Assembly: GCA_021307315.1 (NCBI GenBank)
Contig: JAJSPD010000045.1
Location: forward strand, 248,001-312,000
Direction: 5' to 3'
DNA from: Bisporella sp. PMI_857
Lineage: Eukaryota > Ascomycota > Leotiomycetes > Helotiales > Helotiaceae
Length of the DNA: 64,000 nt
A program made the position numbers and the translations under genes. The notes under the pieces were generated by a model that saw only the letters and a program-made list of their open reading frames with translations, did no database searches and was not told the DNA's origin. Below, piece by piece: positions 21,731-34,254 of the stretch (positions are counted from its first letter, which is position 1; each line of letters begins with the position of its first letter).

Positions 21731-22553
21731 TACTGAGCTCTCTAGAACGGGTGCAAAATGAACCTATGCGGTGCGAATTTGTCAGGCAGCTGACCCTGGA
21801 CTAGCAACATTGAGATTAATGAATGATAAACCAAAGATTACTTTCTTCATCCAATTTTCCCCCTCTTATCTCTCCCCCCCATTGCCGAAAATTTCCTTTC
21901 TTCTAAAGAGTCTCAACGATAGAATGATTGACATGTATTATATAACCCTTGCAATCTGACATAAGCCAGATTTCCTTCTTGTCAGGGAACATATGCTACT
22001 AAATGCTTAGTTCATTTTACTAGATATGGATTGGGTCATATGGCGTATTTTTGATGCGACTAACGTCTTGCCTTGGCGTACTTTAATCTGCTCCTACTTA
22101 ATCGCGTGACTGGCAGACCTCAAAGCGCTGACCTTCTTTTCAGGGGCAGTCACTAGAGAATGGCATAAACAAAAATCAAATTTGGAAGCTAAAGCTCAGT
22201 TTTGGTAGCTTACATACTCCAGGAGGTGGTAGTGATGGTGGTCGTGGGGTCGCACAGTGATATAGGCGGGGCTCGCCAAAACCCCCTGAGCGAAGCGATA
22301 TCCCGCGTTCAGCTTCGCCTCCGCGTATTATAACCCCCCATTTTATTCGGCCCCCCCTCTCATCTGGTCAAACCAGGTGGGTTACATCGGGAAATGAGCG
22401 GCCCTCAAAGATCCGACTACAATGCCTCCCCCCCCCAAAACCAACGATTTGACCCCGCTTAAGAGATGTCCCATATCTCGAGTCACGCATCTAAAAGGCC
22501 ACAACCTAAAGCCAACTTTTGTTCTTGAATAGAAAATTCTAGAAGCAGGATAG
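21731..22553. other. Intergenic spacer
   Basis: No gene seen. It holds the terminator side of the P-loop gene and the promoter of the Clr5 gene, with C-runs at about 22350 and 22427. Confidence 0.5.
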
Positions 22554-24508
22554 ATGGATCCACCAAGTCCTGTTCCTGAACCGAAGCCGGAATCCGCTAC
22601 GGCGGAAGCGGCCCAGGTGAAATGGGCGGGTGCGCGGGACTGGGAGAAGATGAAGCCCCTGATCAAGCAATTGTATGTTGATGAGGATAAGACGTTGAAA
22701 GATGTTACGGCTATTATGGCTGAAAAATATAACTTTCGAGCAACGTAAGTTAGGATTTCCCGTCGTATAGCATTATCTCTTCCACCAGAGAGTCATATAT
22801 TAGCTGAAAGGCATGGCACAGTCTCCTATATCATGGTGCATTAGCCGATTGGAGATATGAACCCCCAACCTCTGACTTTGCTGTCCAAAGCTGAAGCTAA
22901 AGACAATCTTCTCTGACATTCTATAGCAAGAAGATGTATGCTAGCCGCTTCACTAAATGGGGCTGGGATAAGAACAAAAAAGAAGAAGACATGGTCTTCA
23001 TTTTGCAAAAGACTGCTGAACGAGCTAGAGAAGGGAAGAAGACGACGTTTGTGGTACGGGGAAGAGTGATTAGCGAGCAAGAAGTGCGTAAATATTTCGC
23101 TCGAAAAGGAGGCCGTTCTTCCCAAAAGTGGAAAGCCGAGAGGAAAATGCTGTCGTACAGACCAGTCACACCGCCAAATGTATCTTATAGGACGCCATCG
23201 CCGATTCCACCAGATGATGAGCAGGACGATGATGAACGTCTAAGAGCTAGTTCAGAAGCTGTAACGTTGAAATTCGAATCCACTGATGTGATATCTACGC
23301 ACAGCAGGACCGTAAGCCCCGCCGTATACACTTCAAATTCTACCCTCAGCGCTGTTGAGCCAACGGCCATTCCAGCTGGATATACTTTATCATATGTATC
23401 CGTCAAGGAACTCCAGCGCATCCAGTCACATGCCGAGATATCTCCAGAGCCAGCAAGACCACAAATCTATAGGATATCTGAGGAACTTTTCCACAGCGTG
23501 AAGTCTTATCACGACGCTTCGTTCCAGAATAGGATATGGGTATACTCCACTCAATCCAAAGACTACTGTAACGCAGCGCGTGGTGTTGATCGGTCCAGGG
23601 CTCACGGGAGATTTCTCGATGCTTGCGGGACGTCTATTGAGCTCATCAAACAGCAGAAGTTTGCTGATGCGCGGAGTATGCTATCCCAGGCCTGTGAGCT
23701 AATTCCCACTATGTTAAGAAGTGGAAACCCCAGATCTGTGAGCGCATTTATGGAGAACTATATGCGCCTGGTTCGTGAAAACTTTCCCGAAGTCACGAAC
23801 ATCATACGAAATCACACTAGTGACATGGTGACTGCAATCCTACCAAGAGGTCATCCTTTGTATAAGATATGCAACTTGATGGCAGCGTTGGATTACAGTG
23901 ATCTGGAAGAAGCGATTACCCAGGCATGGAGATGTATAAATGAAGCATTTGTGCGGAACATAGGTCAGTTTGCAGAGACAACCCTTCACAGCTATCTCAC
24001 ATATCTACGATTTGTGCAAAGGTCCATAGACCCACTTGCTGAGGAAGCTATCCTCCGCAAACTGCTCGCGGACTCAGAGAAGGTGCTCAATGAAAGCGAC
24101 CCGGCATCTTTGATCATCAGGTTCAAAATCGGCACGAACCTGCGAGAACAAAAACGGTGGGCACAGTGCGAGATCGAAGCCCTGGAGTTGCTGGACCGGG
24201 TACGTGAATTGGCGCCCTTCATGGAAGATGTCATTGTGTTCCAGAATCTCGTCCAGGGATATGGGCTCGCGGCATACGCCGAGTACGAGCTGGCGAAGGA
24301 GGACCCAGCAAAACAGGACTTAGCGGAGAGAAATATGATCGACGCGGCAGACGTGGTGGCAGGACGGTGGGGAAGGACGGATCCCCATGTTATGAGGAAG
24401 AAAATGACCCTCGAGGGGTGGTTGAGAGAATGGGGCAAGGTTGAGAAAGCAGATGCTCTGAGGGTTGAGATTGAGCAACTCACAGAAGAAATTCGGCGGA
24501 ATGATTAA
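22554..24508 (+). CDS. Clr5-domain protein
   Basis: Exons 22554-22744 and 22927-24508 give 590 residues. Residues 24-80 form a Clr5 domain (WEKMKPLIKQLYVDEDKTLK .. FRATKKMYASRFTKWGWDKN), the short helical N-terminal module found only in fungi and named after S. pombe Clr5. The intron falls inside this domain, at the same place (between 'KAT/RAT' and 'K.. .Y') as in the second Clr5 gene at 51578. Residues 130-200 are Ser/Thr/Pro-rich linker. The C-terminal 340 residues are helical (LIKQQKFADARSMLSQACEL, LEEAITQAWRCINEAF) and resemble degenerate TPR-like repeats. Such proteins are frequent in moulds; molecular function is not established. Likely nuclear. Confidence 0.85.
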
Positions 24509-25023
24509 GTCACAGGAGGTTAATACAAGCGTTTCTTTGTTGGTCAACACAGGTCATTAGTCGACAATAAACGGCTCTAGTCTTGCTGTTTATACTGGTG
24601 ATGGCTGCGATGGAACATTCTCTTCGTTGGGAAGGAGCTTTGCACCTGAAGCCGCCACTGCAGTGTACAGCCACTCAGAGTCTTGTCGCTCTATCAAATA
24701 TCTTCTTGTGCACGATATAGACCATAAGCAGCCGTTCCAAGTCTCATGCGCTAAACCCAGCACCGCAGAACTGGGATAGATTCAACCTTATCTATGAGTC
24801 GAAAATGCGAAATGAGGAGCAAATAATGTTGGAGATATGCGAGTAGCATGGATGACTCTTTCCTCATAACAGGAATAGAGATATTTAAGTATGTGAAAGG
24901 AAGCAACTATGTCGTTCTCCCTTGAGAGCTATATCCTTCCTCGTTCTTCTCAATTCATTCAGTCTTCAAAACATCAAGACAATTTATTAGATCCGCAAAA
25001 TATTACCATAAAACATCACCAAA
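24509..25023. other. Intergenic spacer
   Basis: No gene or repeat recognised. A CT-rich patch at 24905-24960 is probably the promoter/leader of the next gene. Confidence 0.5.
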
Positions 25024-26018
25024 ATGTCGGCCATTCCAGTCAGTGTTAAGTCGAGAATTTCAACAGATAATGAGTCAGGCGACCCTCTACTTGTTGGGCA
25101 GGCAAATGGTGCTGATGCTGGGTCGGCCAATTCAATACCTATCGAATCGACAACAGATATTGATGTTGAGTGGATTTTTATTTGCCAACAAGGTTTATAA
25201 TACACACTATTCTGATGTGCAGACGAATTTCTAATACCAGAAACTCAGAACACACATTCACTGAACAGAGGGCTCTGCCCGACCATGCCATTACAGCAGC
25301 CCGTATGGCATATAAATTCGGTGACCCGTCCAGCGAAACTCTTTACTTCTTCGACGTTCTTAGAGAATTGCGAGACAAACCTTCCATTCGGGATAAGCTG
25401 AGTGAATTCTCGCGAAAATCATGCATAGGCTGCTCGAAACATGCCGACGAGGTACATCTCCGTTCTCCATTAGAGCGTTTTACCCCTTCAATGAACGCTC
25501 ATATGGGTGCTTTAGATCTGGATGTATCCCATCTCCTTTATACACCAGCATTGGCACCGTCATGTTCTGGTTCATGCCCGGCCCATTTGCCATGACCCTC
25601 AATGTACTACGGAAGCAAGGTAATCAAGCTCTTGAAATGTGGGACGATACAAAGCTCGGAGGCTGATGGTGGAATAATAGAAACAGGTATGATCGGGTGA
25701 TGCAAAAGGCAGAGGCAAAAGCAGGTGTCAAGACAAGTAAATCATGCACTACAGTATTGGCGTCTTTGCTCGCAATTACTAACGCTCTACGTCCGCTGTA
25801 GTCTTAACAATCAATATCATTCCGGGTTTTCCATATTGCGAAGTCATATGTTGTCCTGTATGCGACAGGCTCGCAGATGATAACAATATTCTGCAGAGAA
25901 TGAGGATGAAGCTTATCAACAAGTATGCAGACAAGTTGTGGAAGAGATCATGGAAGCAGCGAAGGAGAGAGTATCGCGAGCACATAAACATGGGTTGTGC
26001 CTTGATGCTTTGAATTGA
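25024..26018 (+). CDS. Unresolved multi-exon hypothetical gene (possibly broken)
   Basis: Protein-like segments occur in changing frames. From ATG 25024: MSAIPVSVKSRISTDNESGD to VEWIFICQQ, donor at 25193. Then about 25224-25451: DHAITAARMAYKFGDPSSET .. LRELRDKPSIRDKLSEFSRK, donor GTACAT. Then about 25516-25620: PSPLYTSIGTVMFWFMPGPF. Finally about 25905-26018: ENEDEAYQQVCRQVVEEIME .. HGLCLDALN, stop at 26018. The last block is a convincing amphipathic C-terminus. I could not join all pieces with normal-length introns (the first would be 30 nt), so boundaries are approximate and the gene may be decayed. No family recognised. Confidence 0.4.
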
Positions 26019-26582
26019 CTACTTGACCGTATCTGATGAAAGTTAGACAAAAATGCCTTGCAACCTGAGGGGGTTATAAATTTGTATTATCCAAGAGGAG
26101 GATTGTATATTTAGACTTTAGTGTATTCAATACCACTAGCGAAATCAACTTCAGACTCAATATTTGCTGCAGTACTTTTGTATGAAATTGCTGTTCTTCT
26201 GATTGACACATTTGCCACGCTTCGGTATATTACCATGTTAACCATGACGTCGACAAAGTTTGCGCGATACGTCACTAATGCATGCAGCTTTGCGTAAGAT
26301 ATTTGTGATATATCTTGATTACCTCATTACTTCATGGGAGTTGCAGCTAAGCTCGAAGTCTGTATTGATTCTATGTTTCGATCGCAGAAGCTCAGTATGC
26401 ACGAGACATCCTCATCATACCTCTGTTCATGACGAGGCCGAAACAACGGTCCTCATCCACAGAAGCAAATTTTCAGAGGTATATGAGCACATTAGAAGAT
26501 AAAATGATAAACACGGCTAGTTAAGAGAAAAACCCTTGCGGCAGATAATATTTCCGCTCTATATCCATTTTTAATTGATTGT
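26019..26582. other. Intergenic spacer between convergent genes
   Basis: Lies between the 3' ends of two converging genes. Nothing beyond terminator/3' UTR sequence is expected or seen. Confidence 0.5.
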
Positions 26583-28693
26583 CTACCTGCTGGGCGGCCT
26601 CTGGAACGAGCCCGGGGCCACCGGACTTTCTACAAGAACCGGTTTTCCAATATCCTCCAGCCCGGTGATCCTCCACAACCCATTCGTACCGTCGCCCAAT
26701 GCGAGGACGGTATCCCTCGCCGCCCTCACGCAATCGTTCAGGCCGACGCCCGTGTAACTGCTACCCACTACGCTCAAGCGACCACTGAACTCTCTCATCA
26801 GGTCGTCACGCGCGGTAATCAGCTTCTGCTGATGTCCGACGTTATATTGCGGTATGCATTCTCGATGTAAGCCAACAAGAACCTTTTCTGGCTCGGCGTC
26901 GATATTTAAATGGCGTTTCAGAATTGCACGTGCCATGTGTACGCCCTCTTCCTCGTCGGGATACTCGGACCCACTGAAGTCATCCCACCAGTGTCCGCCG
27001 AGCATGACGGTAACTTTTGTTCCTTGGGCTGAATCTACTCCTTCTGAGGAGTAGGAGTCGAAGATCACGCCTAGAGCGCGTTCGGGATTTTGCTCGAATG
27101 CTATAGATCGAGGAATAAGGTAGCCGAAGCCCTAAATGGATTAGCTGAGAATTGTGGATGGAATTCGTGAAGTGCTTACTTCAACAGGCAGGAGGTCTGG
27201 GTTATCAAAGAATAGATTTACGACCATGACCGTAACAGAATGAATCGTTGCTAGTGAAGGAAGCTTTTCGCCAGTCACTTTTGCCAGCTTTGCTGCTCCA
27301 ATGCCGGAAATGACATGGTCATATAATACTGGCTCGGGATTTTCGGTTGTTCGTACCTAGGAAATATCAGTCACAAGGTTGTGAACGAAACATATCAGTC
27401 ATACACTTATCGCATCTGCTTCGGAATCGTAGTCCAAGCTACGGATATTCTGTTCTAGCTTGAATTCAACTTGAGGATTCTGCCTTAAATCCGTCACCAT
27501 TGCATTGGCAAACGTCCCAAGACCACCTTTGAACGTATATACACTTGCCTCCCTCATGCGTTCTGTGAGAGGATGCCCAAGCTTATTGCCTAAATCTTTC
27601 ACCAACTGTCTATCCTTCTTTGTAGGGATATTGTAGCTAGCATATGCATCCCAGCAAGAACCATACTTCCCTTCCGCCTCCCAAAACCACGGCATAAGAC
27701 TCTTTGCGCTTAATTGGTAGATGTCTCCAGCATAAATCCCGTGCAGTCCGGCTGATGCCAAATTATCCACAATATCCGAGCTTCCAAGACGTCTTGTCAA
27801 GAAGGATCCAATTGATTCATCTTCAAGGTTCATTTGACGCCGAGGACGAGATTTTTCGAATAAGAAGCCTGAAACTGCTCCTTTGAGCACAGGCGATGTC
27901 AAGATTGTCCAAAGGACGTTCCATACCCCTACGCTAGGATGTGGCAGCTCGCACAGACGGTCAGGATAATAAATATATCGATTTATGGCGCCAGCAGAAT
28001 TTTTGGACGTGGTGAGTACATCCGATTCGAGACCGAGAGTTTTGACCTTTGATAAATAGTCAAAATTTGGATACCCTGGATTCTTGTATGGAAGGGAATT
28101 TGACATACCACATCCAATGTGGCGAGTCCTGTTGGCCGGACTGGTCGTATGGTCCTGGGACCTTGCTCAAAGACGATAGTGCCATTGCCTACATTAACCT
28201 TCTTGCTGTTTAGCCATCCGCCTAATCGATCGCTAGCTTCATATATGGTGACTTTCGCGTAGGGCAATTCTCGAGTAAGATAATGCGCGCTGGCAAGTCC
28301 ACTAACCCCTCCTCCTATTATAGCAATATTGTAATCTTCCCCGGTGCCAATTGGCGCTGTAGCAGCTGATTGAGATCCACTTGATGTGCCAATGGCTTTG
28401 GCCCGACTATTTACATCATGTCCGCTGATTCCGGACTTCTGCAGACGCGGGTGTCGACACGGGATGGTCGTGTGGAGTGATCTTGACCTTAATATACCCG
28501 TTCCTAAACGGCGCTGCTGTACTGCTTTATGTCTAACGGGAAATGTGCATTGCTTCAGAGCTGTTGTAAGAGAATGCTCCGACAACCGAGAAGGCATTGC
28601 CAGCTCAAAACATGGAGTGGCTATCAACTGGTGGTTGCACACTGCATTTGAAATTATAGGATGATGTCGAGACAAGGCTGTGAAACATTGCAT
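26583..28693 (-). CDS. HEM14: Protoporphyrinogen oxidase, mitochondrial
   Basis: Exons (minus strand) 28693-28109, 28046-27405, 27356-27180 and 27131-26583 give 650 residues. It oxidises protoporphyrinogen IX to protoporphyrin IX, the penultimate haem step, as an FAD enzyme on the mitochondrial inner membrane. Residues 1-115 are Arg/Ser/Thr/His-rich with few acidic residues, a long mitochondrial presequence. The FAD dinucleotide motif IAIIGGGVSGLASAHYL begins near 124, followed by the EASDRLGGW and GPRTIRP motifs. Mid-protein DEVLTT-like DVLTTSKNSAGAINRYIYYP and GLHGIYAGD, and C-terminal SVVGSSYTGVGLNDCVRAAR, are PPO hallmarks. Spliced length is somewhat above the usual 530-600 because of the presequence. 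Met33 could be an alternative start. Convergent with the gene to its left. Confidence 0.95.
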
Positions 28694-29068
28694 TTCGCAC
28701 TAGTCTAGGTACATCTTTACAGGCTATTGCTTTGTTTGCCTTACATAATCACAGCAAATGTTTAAAACCAAGTCACGACATATTCATGGAAAACGAAAAC
28801 ACATAGACATCAGAGGGTATGCGCAAAAGCATCGCTACCTGAGTCTTTTGACCAGGACCCGAAGGACAGTGCTCTATTATCCCTAATTCATCCAAACTTT
28901 AGAGGTATAACCGCAAATGCTGCCAGACGCCGCCATTCCATGAAAATGTACCCATTCCAGTCGTAACCATCTTATTATACAGTCCTTCCTGCAATCATTC
29001 GCCACCAATTCCCACGATTCGGGCTATTCACTCATCCATCGAGTCTCAGTAAAGAACTCCCAAGCCAC
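28694..29068. other. Intergenic spacer (promoter of HEM14, 3' side of NAB2)
   Basis: 375 bp between two minus-strand genes. No further feature recognised. Confidence 0.5.
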
Positions 29069-30655
29069 CTACGTGATCAGCTCCTGCTGTGCTGGATTTG
29101 CAACAGCCCTTGTGGCCTGACCAACATTTTCGATCGATGCCCCTGGATTCGAACCTGGAATGATAACTTCCTCCGGCTTATTTTCATCCACAAATTTTCT
29201 CTCACTAATATGATCTTTCGCAATCCAAACCTTATCCTCATATTTGCCACGCTTCTGGCCATCTTCATGTTTAAATGTGCAGGCCGGGTTTAAGCATGGG
29301 TTCCACTTGCACACAGTCTTGATATGGAAGAACTTGCACCCCTCCACACTACAATCAGCTCCGTTGCGACATGGTGGCATGGTAGGGTGGCGATATGGAC
29401 AGCTCTCTCCTTTGGTGCAATTTGGATAGAACATGCAATCCTGTTCCGTTTGGTGGGCAAGTTTCTGAGCAGGAGACGGATGTCTTCCTGTGCACTTGCG
29501 GTTCTTGCATGCTGCTCCGAAGGAGCATATATCGCTAGGATCAATGGCTGTACCAGGAGGTGCTGCTGGAGATTGGTGTGCAAACTTGCAGTCTTTGTTG
29601 GTGCAAGTAAGGTTCCAACGGCAAGTCGTATCAGGAGATGCTTCAACCTTGGGTTGTGACATCTGTACGTCCATGGCTGAAGAGTCCTCACTTCCTTGGT
29701 CATGCTTCTTCGTAAAAGATTTGTTGGCATTAGGCCGTGGCTGTACCCGGTCAAAAAGTGATTTTCCCTGTCGCTGTTGATTGAAATTGTTGTTCGTCTG
29801 ATTTGCTGGGAATGCCATGCCCGAGTTACCCATCTGCTGTTGCAATGCTTGTTGCTGCTGTGGTGAGAGTAAGTTTGCGAAATACTGTGTTTGTTGCTCA
29901 AGCATTGCATAGAGTTGAAAGGTTTGCTGCGGTGACATATTTAATAGGTTTTGTGCAGCTGTGTTATGCGCGCCTGCTTGGTTGATCCCCCGTCCATTCG
30001 CCCGAGCGGCAGCACCTTTGATAGAAGTTTGGGCTCTTGGGCCAGTTGGGGGACCGCGATGGGTATTTATTCTTTCATTTCCAACCTGTGGTCGCACACG
30101 ATGAAGAGCCGCGTCGCCTGTTCTGTCCATCGCCTTTGTGAGGTGACCCAAGAAGCGCTTGTCTCTAGGATTAGAATTCAAGCGACCTGCACCGCTATTT
30201 CGCATAGACTTCGGTCCTGTGGGTCTATTGATGAGTGTTAGCAAAGTGGACGGTATAAACAGGAGTGGAATTGCATACACGTTGGATCCTGCGACATCGG
30301 ATGCATCGCCCATTTCAGCATCTTCGTTCTTGCCAGCGTCTTGTACCATGTTTGTATCTGCACCCGGTTGCTCCGCTCCATTGATTTGTGCTCTCAAAGC
30401 GTCCGCCTGTTCGAATAGCCAGCGCGAGAACAGCTGCACCCCAGGATCATCTGGGCTCAAGCTAAGCAGATCTCCTGATAGTTCGGCACCAAGTTGAGCC
30501 TCTGTCTTGCCATTCGACCATAACAACATAATATATTCGGCAAGAGCTGCATCGTCATCAGCTCCAGTGCTCCAGCCCATCTCAGCCAATTTGGGCTGAA
30601 TGGCGGCGCTCAGAGCCTGAGAGAGTTGCGAATCTGGCGAAGTATCGGTGGCCAT
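29069..30655 (-). CDS. NAB2: Nuclear polyadenylated-RNA-binding protein NAB2 (ZC3H14 family)
   Basis: Exons 30655-30279 and 30224-29069 give 510 residues. It binds poly(A) RNA and acts in poly(A)-tail length control and mRNA export in the nucleus. Residues 1-100 are the PWI-like N-terminal helical domain (LAEMGWSTGADDDAALAEYI). The middle has an Arg/Gly-containing region and a Gln-rich stretch (LSPQQQQALQQQM). The C-terminus holds a run of about five CCCH fingers with the C-x5-C-x4-6-C-x3-H pattern of this family (CRWNLTCTNKDCKFAH, CSFGAACKNRKCTGRH, CMFYPNCTKGESCPYRH, CRNGADCSVEGCKFFH, CKWNPCLNPACTFKH). The intron at 30225-30278 is 54 nt and stop-free, so the unspliced frame is also open (528 aa), but donor GTATGC, branch GCTAAC and acceptor AATAG are textbook. 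Confidence 0.92.
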   Translation of the reverse strand: MATDTSPDSQLSQALSAAIQPKLAEMGWSTGADDDAALAEYIMLLWSNGKTEAQLGAELSGDLLSLSPDDPGVQLFSRWLFEQADALRAQINGAEQPGADTNMVQDAGKNEDAEMGDASDVAGSNVYAIPLLFIPSTLLTLINRPTGPKSMRNSGAGRLNSNPRDKRFLGHLTKAMDRTGDAALHRVRPQVGNERINTHRGPPTGPRAQTSIKGAAARANGRGINQAGAHNTAAQNLLNMSPQQTFQLYAMLEQQTQYFANLLSPQQQQALQQQMGNSGMAFPANQTNNNFNQQRQGKSLFDRVQPRPNANKSFTKKHDQGSEDSSAMDVQMSQPKVEASPDTTCRWNLTCTNKDCKFAHQSPAAPPGTAIDPSDICSFGAACKNRKCTGRHPSPAQKLAHQTEQDCMFYPNCTKGESCPYRHPTMPPCRNGADCSVEGCKFFHIKTVCKWNPCLNPACTFKHEDGQKRGKYEDKVWIAKDHISERKFVDENKPEEVIIPGSNPGASIENVGQATRAVANPAQQELIT

Positions 30656-31935
30656 ATTGTATGATGAGGTTGAGAAAGGATGAAGGAGTCGAGGTGAGGT
30701 TGCTCGAGGCTGCTTTTACTCGTGTTAGAGAACGTGTTGACGGACAGAGGCTTATCGAAGGGCAAGCGTGATTATCCAGTCAGTTGAGTCGTATGTATCT
30801 GTTGGACAAAGAATGTGGAGATTTGTGTTGGCGTCCAAAGCAGGTCAAAGAAAAGTAAATGGAGGCTTCACGTCTGGTCTTCAAGGCGAGAACGCTCATG
30901 TGTCATGGTCACGTGGCACGCCAGTGAATGTGGCGGAACGTCAAGGACACAGCCTCGTCGTTAATAATCCTTTTGCTATCACAGCCTCGCCCCTTAATAT
31001 GACGTCGAAGCTTGTTACGTATCTTCTCTTCGCTGCTAATGATAACTCGATAAGAAATTATTGACAGGCTTGTTTATTTAATATTTACTGGCGGATCTTG
31101 CTGGTAGGATGCTCCTTCCTATGTTTTCCTCCACAATATTTATTTAGCCTTATTCAAGCTCTAGTATCTGCAACCTACAGGTATATCTGAGCCTAGGATA
31201 CTTTGCTCAGACTTATAAGTAAAGAGATAACACTACACCCATCCCCTGCGTTTTTGTTTAAAACAGTCTGCAAGGCTTCAGCTTGGGCAAACTTTTAGTC
31301 TAACATGACAGGTTGAGCTTCGCTTATCATTGTGGCAAGTACATTTAACATTTCCCAGAAGCTTGTGTACATACCCACCTAAGCTTACTTTATTCACATC
31401 CTCTCGCGCTCGGTGGCAGCCTTTACTTACATTACTTAGAAATAATTTGACAAGTGCTTTATCAATAGCTTTATTACAGCTACCAAAGACTAAACTAATA
31501 TGACTTATCCTTGAGCCGATGTGGAGTTGAGTCGTTCAAAATAATCAGTCTTTAAATTTGACTTATATTTATCCTTTTACCATTCCCATAGTCAACTTGT
31601 GCACAGACTACCTCAGGAACGTTGCTTTTTGAGTACATAAGCCCGAAAAACCAAGAATTCAAGAATTGTACCACTTGCGGGAAATTGGCGCTCGGGAAAT
31701 TTATACATTTAGCCCCAGATTCTGAGTCAAGCCTCAAGATCCACAGGTCTAGAGGTCATCTGGTTCGACAGGTATCCCATCTGGTTGCAGCTTGACTCAC
31801 ATAGTTCGGCCTAGTCAATCAATTAGGCCTTGCTTTACGTTGGGTTGAGCAACGGTAAGGGAGTCAAGCATCTTTTCGAGCTGTATTTGAGAGATTGGTC
31901 AACACGGCTACTTGCTCTGGGATCATTCAGTCAAC
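30656..31935. other. 1.3-kb divergent intergenic region
   Basis: Lies between NAB2 (leftwards) and the hexosaminidase (rightwards), so it carries both promoters. A CACGTG E-box is present near 30909. Open frames here are short and not protein-like. 31070-31500 is AT-rich. Confidence 0.45.
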
Positions 31936-33961
31936 ATGGCTGCCTCTACATGTCTTATTTGGCTTGTCTTTGTTTTTCAAGCTCTCGCTTTATGGCCTGC
32001 TCCCCAGTCTATTAAGACGGGTAATTCTACGTTGTGGATTGAATCCACAATCACAGTATCTTACAATGGGAGAAGTGTTGGCTCCAACCTCTTCTCTGAT
32101 CAACATACAGAACAGTTTTTGGACTCATCTAGCGAAGCTTTTAGTGCAGCAGGTGTTTCTAGCTCAATCTTTATCCAACAGGCTGTGACCAGGTCCTTCG
32201 ATCTTCTATTCAATAAGGGCCTGGTTCCATGGAAACAACACCCACGACATCAGCTTAGCGAACTTGAACCTGCTGCCACTGGTCCAAAAATCTGTGTCAG
32301 AAGTCTCACTATCAATCAAAAAGGGCTAGAGCATACATTCAAACCTTTGGCTGGGCAGGTTGACGAGAGCTACAATTTGACTATTAGCGAGGATGGAAGG
32401 GCAACTATCGATGCATTATCCGCCTTTGGCATCCTGCACGCACTGCAGACATTTATCCAGCTATTTTATGAGCACTCTACGGGGTAAGTCTCCGCATCTG
32501 CATTAGCAGAAAAACTTCAATTTCGTCCTACCGTCCATAACTATTTCTCATCAAGCATGTGCTGACACTCAAAGTGGTTCGTACACCACCCTTGCCCCCA
32601 TCACCATCACCGACTTTCCCAAGTTCTCGCACCGCGGCCTGAACATGGACGTGGCGCGAAACTGGTATCCCCTCCCTTCCATCCTCCACACTATCGATGC
32701 TCTTTCCTGGAATAAATTTAACCGTCTACACATCCACATGACAGATTCGCAATCCTGGCCCATGGAGATCCCATCCCTCCCTCTACTCTCTCAAAAGGGG
32801 TCCTATTCTACCGGCCTGACCTACAGTCCCGCCGACATTCAGAAAATCCACACCTACGCCCTCCTTCGCGGCATAGAAGTTTTCATTGAATTTGATATGC
32901 CTGGGCATACTACGAGCATTGGACTCGCATATCCAGAATTAATAGCCGCGCTTGAGGCAAAGCCGTGGAACGAGTATTGTGCTGAACCGCCATGTGGCTC
33001 ATTACAGCTCAATAATCCAGCAGTCCCGCAGTTTCTAGAAAAATTGTTTGATGATGTGCTGCCGAGGGTGAAGCCTTATACCGCATATTTTCACACGGGT
33101 GGCGACGAGGTGAATATGAATACCTACACGCTAGACCCGACAGTACAGTCGAAGGATAAAACCGTCTTGCAGCCCCTCATACAGAAATTTGTAGATAGGA
33201 ATCATGATCAGATACGGAAAGCAGGTTTGACACCTGTGGTGTGGGAGGAGATGTTATTGGAGTGGGATCTGAAGCTAGACAAGGATGTGGTTGTGCAGAG
33301 TTGGCTGAGCGATGATTCTGTGGCTGCTATCACAAAGCGTGGGCACAAAGCTCTGGCTGGGAACTATAACTTTTGGGTTTGTCATTGTTTCTTTCCCCTC
33401 CTAACAAAAGCTGACGAAACACCGAAACCAGTATCTAGACTGCGGCGCTGGCCAGTGGTTAAATTTCGACAACGGCCTATCTTTCCAGCAATATTATCCC
33501 TTCAACGACTATTGCTCCCCTGTTAAAAATTGGCGCTTGGTCTACTCCTATGACCCCTTGTCCGGCGTAGCAGAAAATGATAGGCATCTTGTGTTGGGCG
33601 GGGAGGTGCACATGTGGTCTGAGCAGACAGATCCTGTGAACCTGGATCAGATGGTTTGGCCCAGGGCGGCTGCAGCGGGCGAAGTTCTGGTATGTATCCC
33701 TCAAGTCTTATAATCCCTCGTCACACGATTGCAGCTCTTCCCCCGAACCATAGCGCAAGGAAGACTGGGGGGCTTGAGCCGAGCTAATGCGGTGTGCAGT
33801 GGTCTGGTAGACAAGATGCGAGCGGAAACAATAGAAGTCAGGTTGAGGCTAGCCCGAGACTGTCGGAATGGAGGGAGCGCATGGTGATTCGTGGGATCGG
33901 GGCTGGACCTGTACAGATGGTATACTGTACACAGGGCGATGGAACGACCTGCTCGTTATGA
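31936..33961 (+). CDS. Secreted beta-N-acetylhexosaminidase (GH20)
   Basis: Exons 31936-32483, 32575-33376, 33432-33689 and 33800-33961 give 589 residues. It removes terminal GlcNAc (or GalNAc) from chitin oligomers, outside the cell or in the wall. Residues 1-19 (MAASTCLIWLVFVFQALALW) are a signal peptide. Residues 20-185 are the N-terminal domain 2 with chitobiase fold. The catalytic barrel starts at FSHRGLNMDVARNWYP; the GH20 catalytic pair is Asp360-Glu361 in FHTGGDEVN, with HIHMTDSQSWP, EFDMPGHTTS and WEEMLLEW as substrate-site motifs. WPRAAAAGEVLWSG closes the barrel. Length and domain order match fungal NagA/exochitinase-type enzymes. Likely regulated with chitin turnover. It converges with the aminotransferase 293 bp away. 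Confidence 0.95.
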
Positions 33962-34254
33962 GAGTCGGGATTGCAGGTTATTGCATTGGATCTAGCAATT
34001 GTAGTTAAGATATGACAAATATCCTTTTTTCCCCTGCAGAATATTTATGTGATAGTGTATGAAATCTACCTGTAAACATAAAGTGAGTAGTTATTATTTG
34101 ATAGGAAGTATTATTTTCTTTTTGTCTATTTTCTTGCTTCTCGCTCTTCCACCTGCCACGTATACGCTCAGCAATGTAGTCTTCATCTACGGGAAAGCTG
34201 GAGAGTTTTGCCAAGCACCAGAAGTGAATACTATCAAATATCGCATTCTATGTT

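Noticed and set aside
28109..28693. Exon 1 of HEM14 continuing past 28109 without splicing
   Set aside because: The read-through sequence loses protoporphyrinogen oxidase similarity, whereas removing 28047-28108 restores TLDVVKTLGLESDVLTT.
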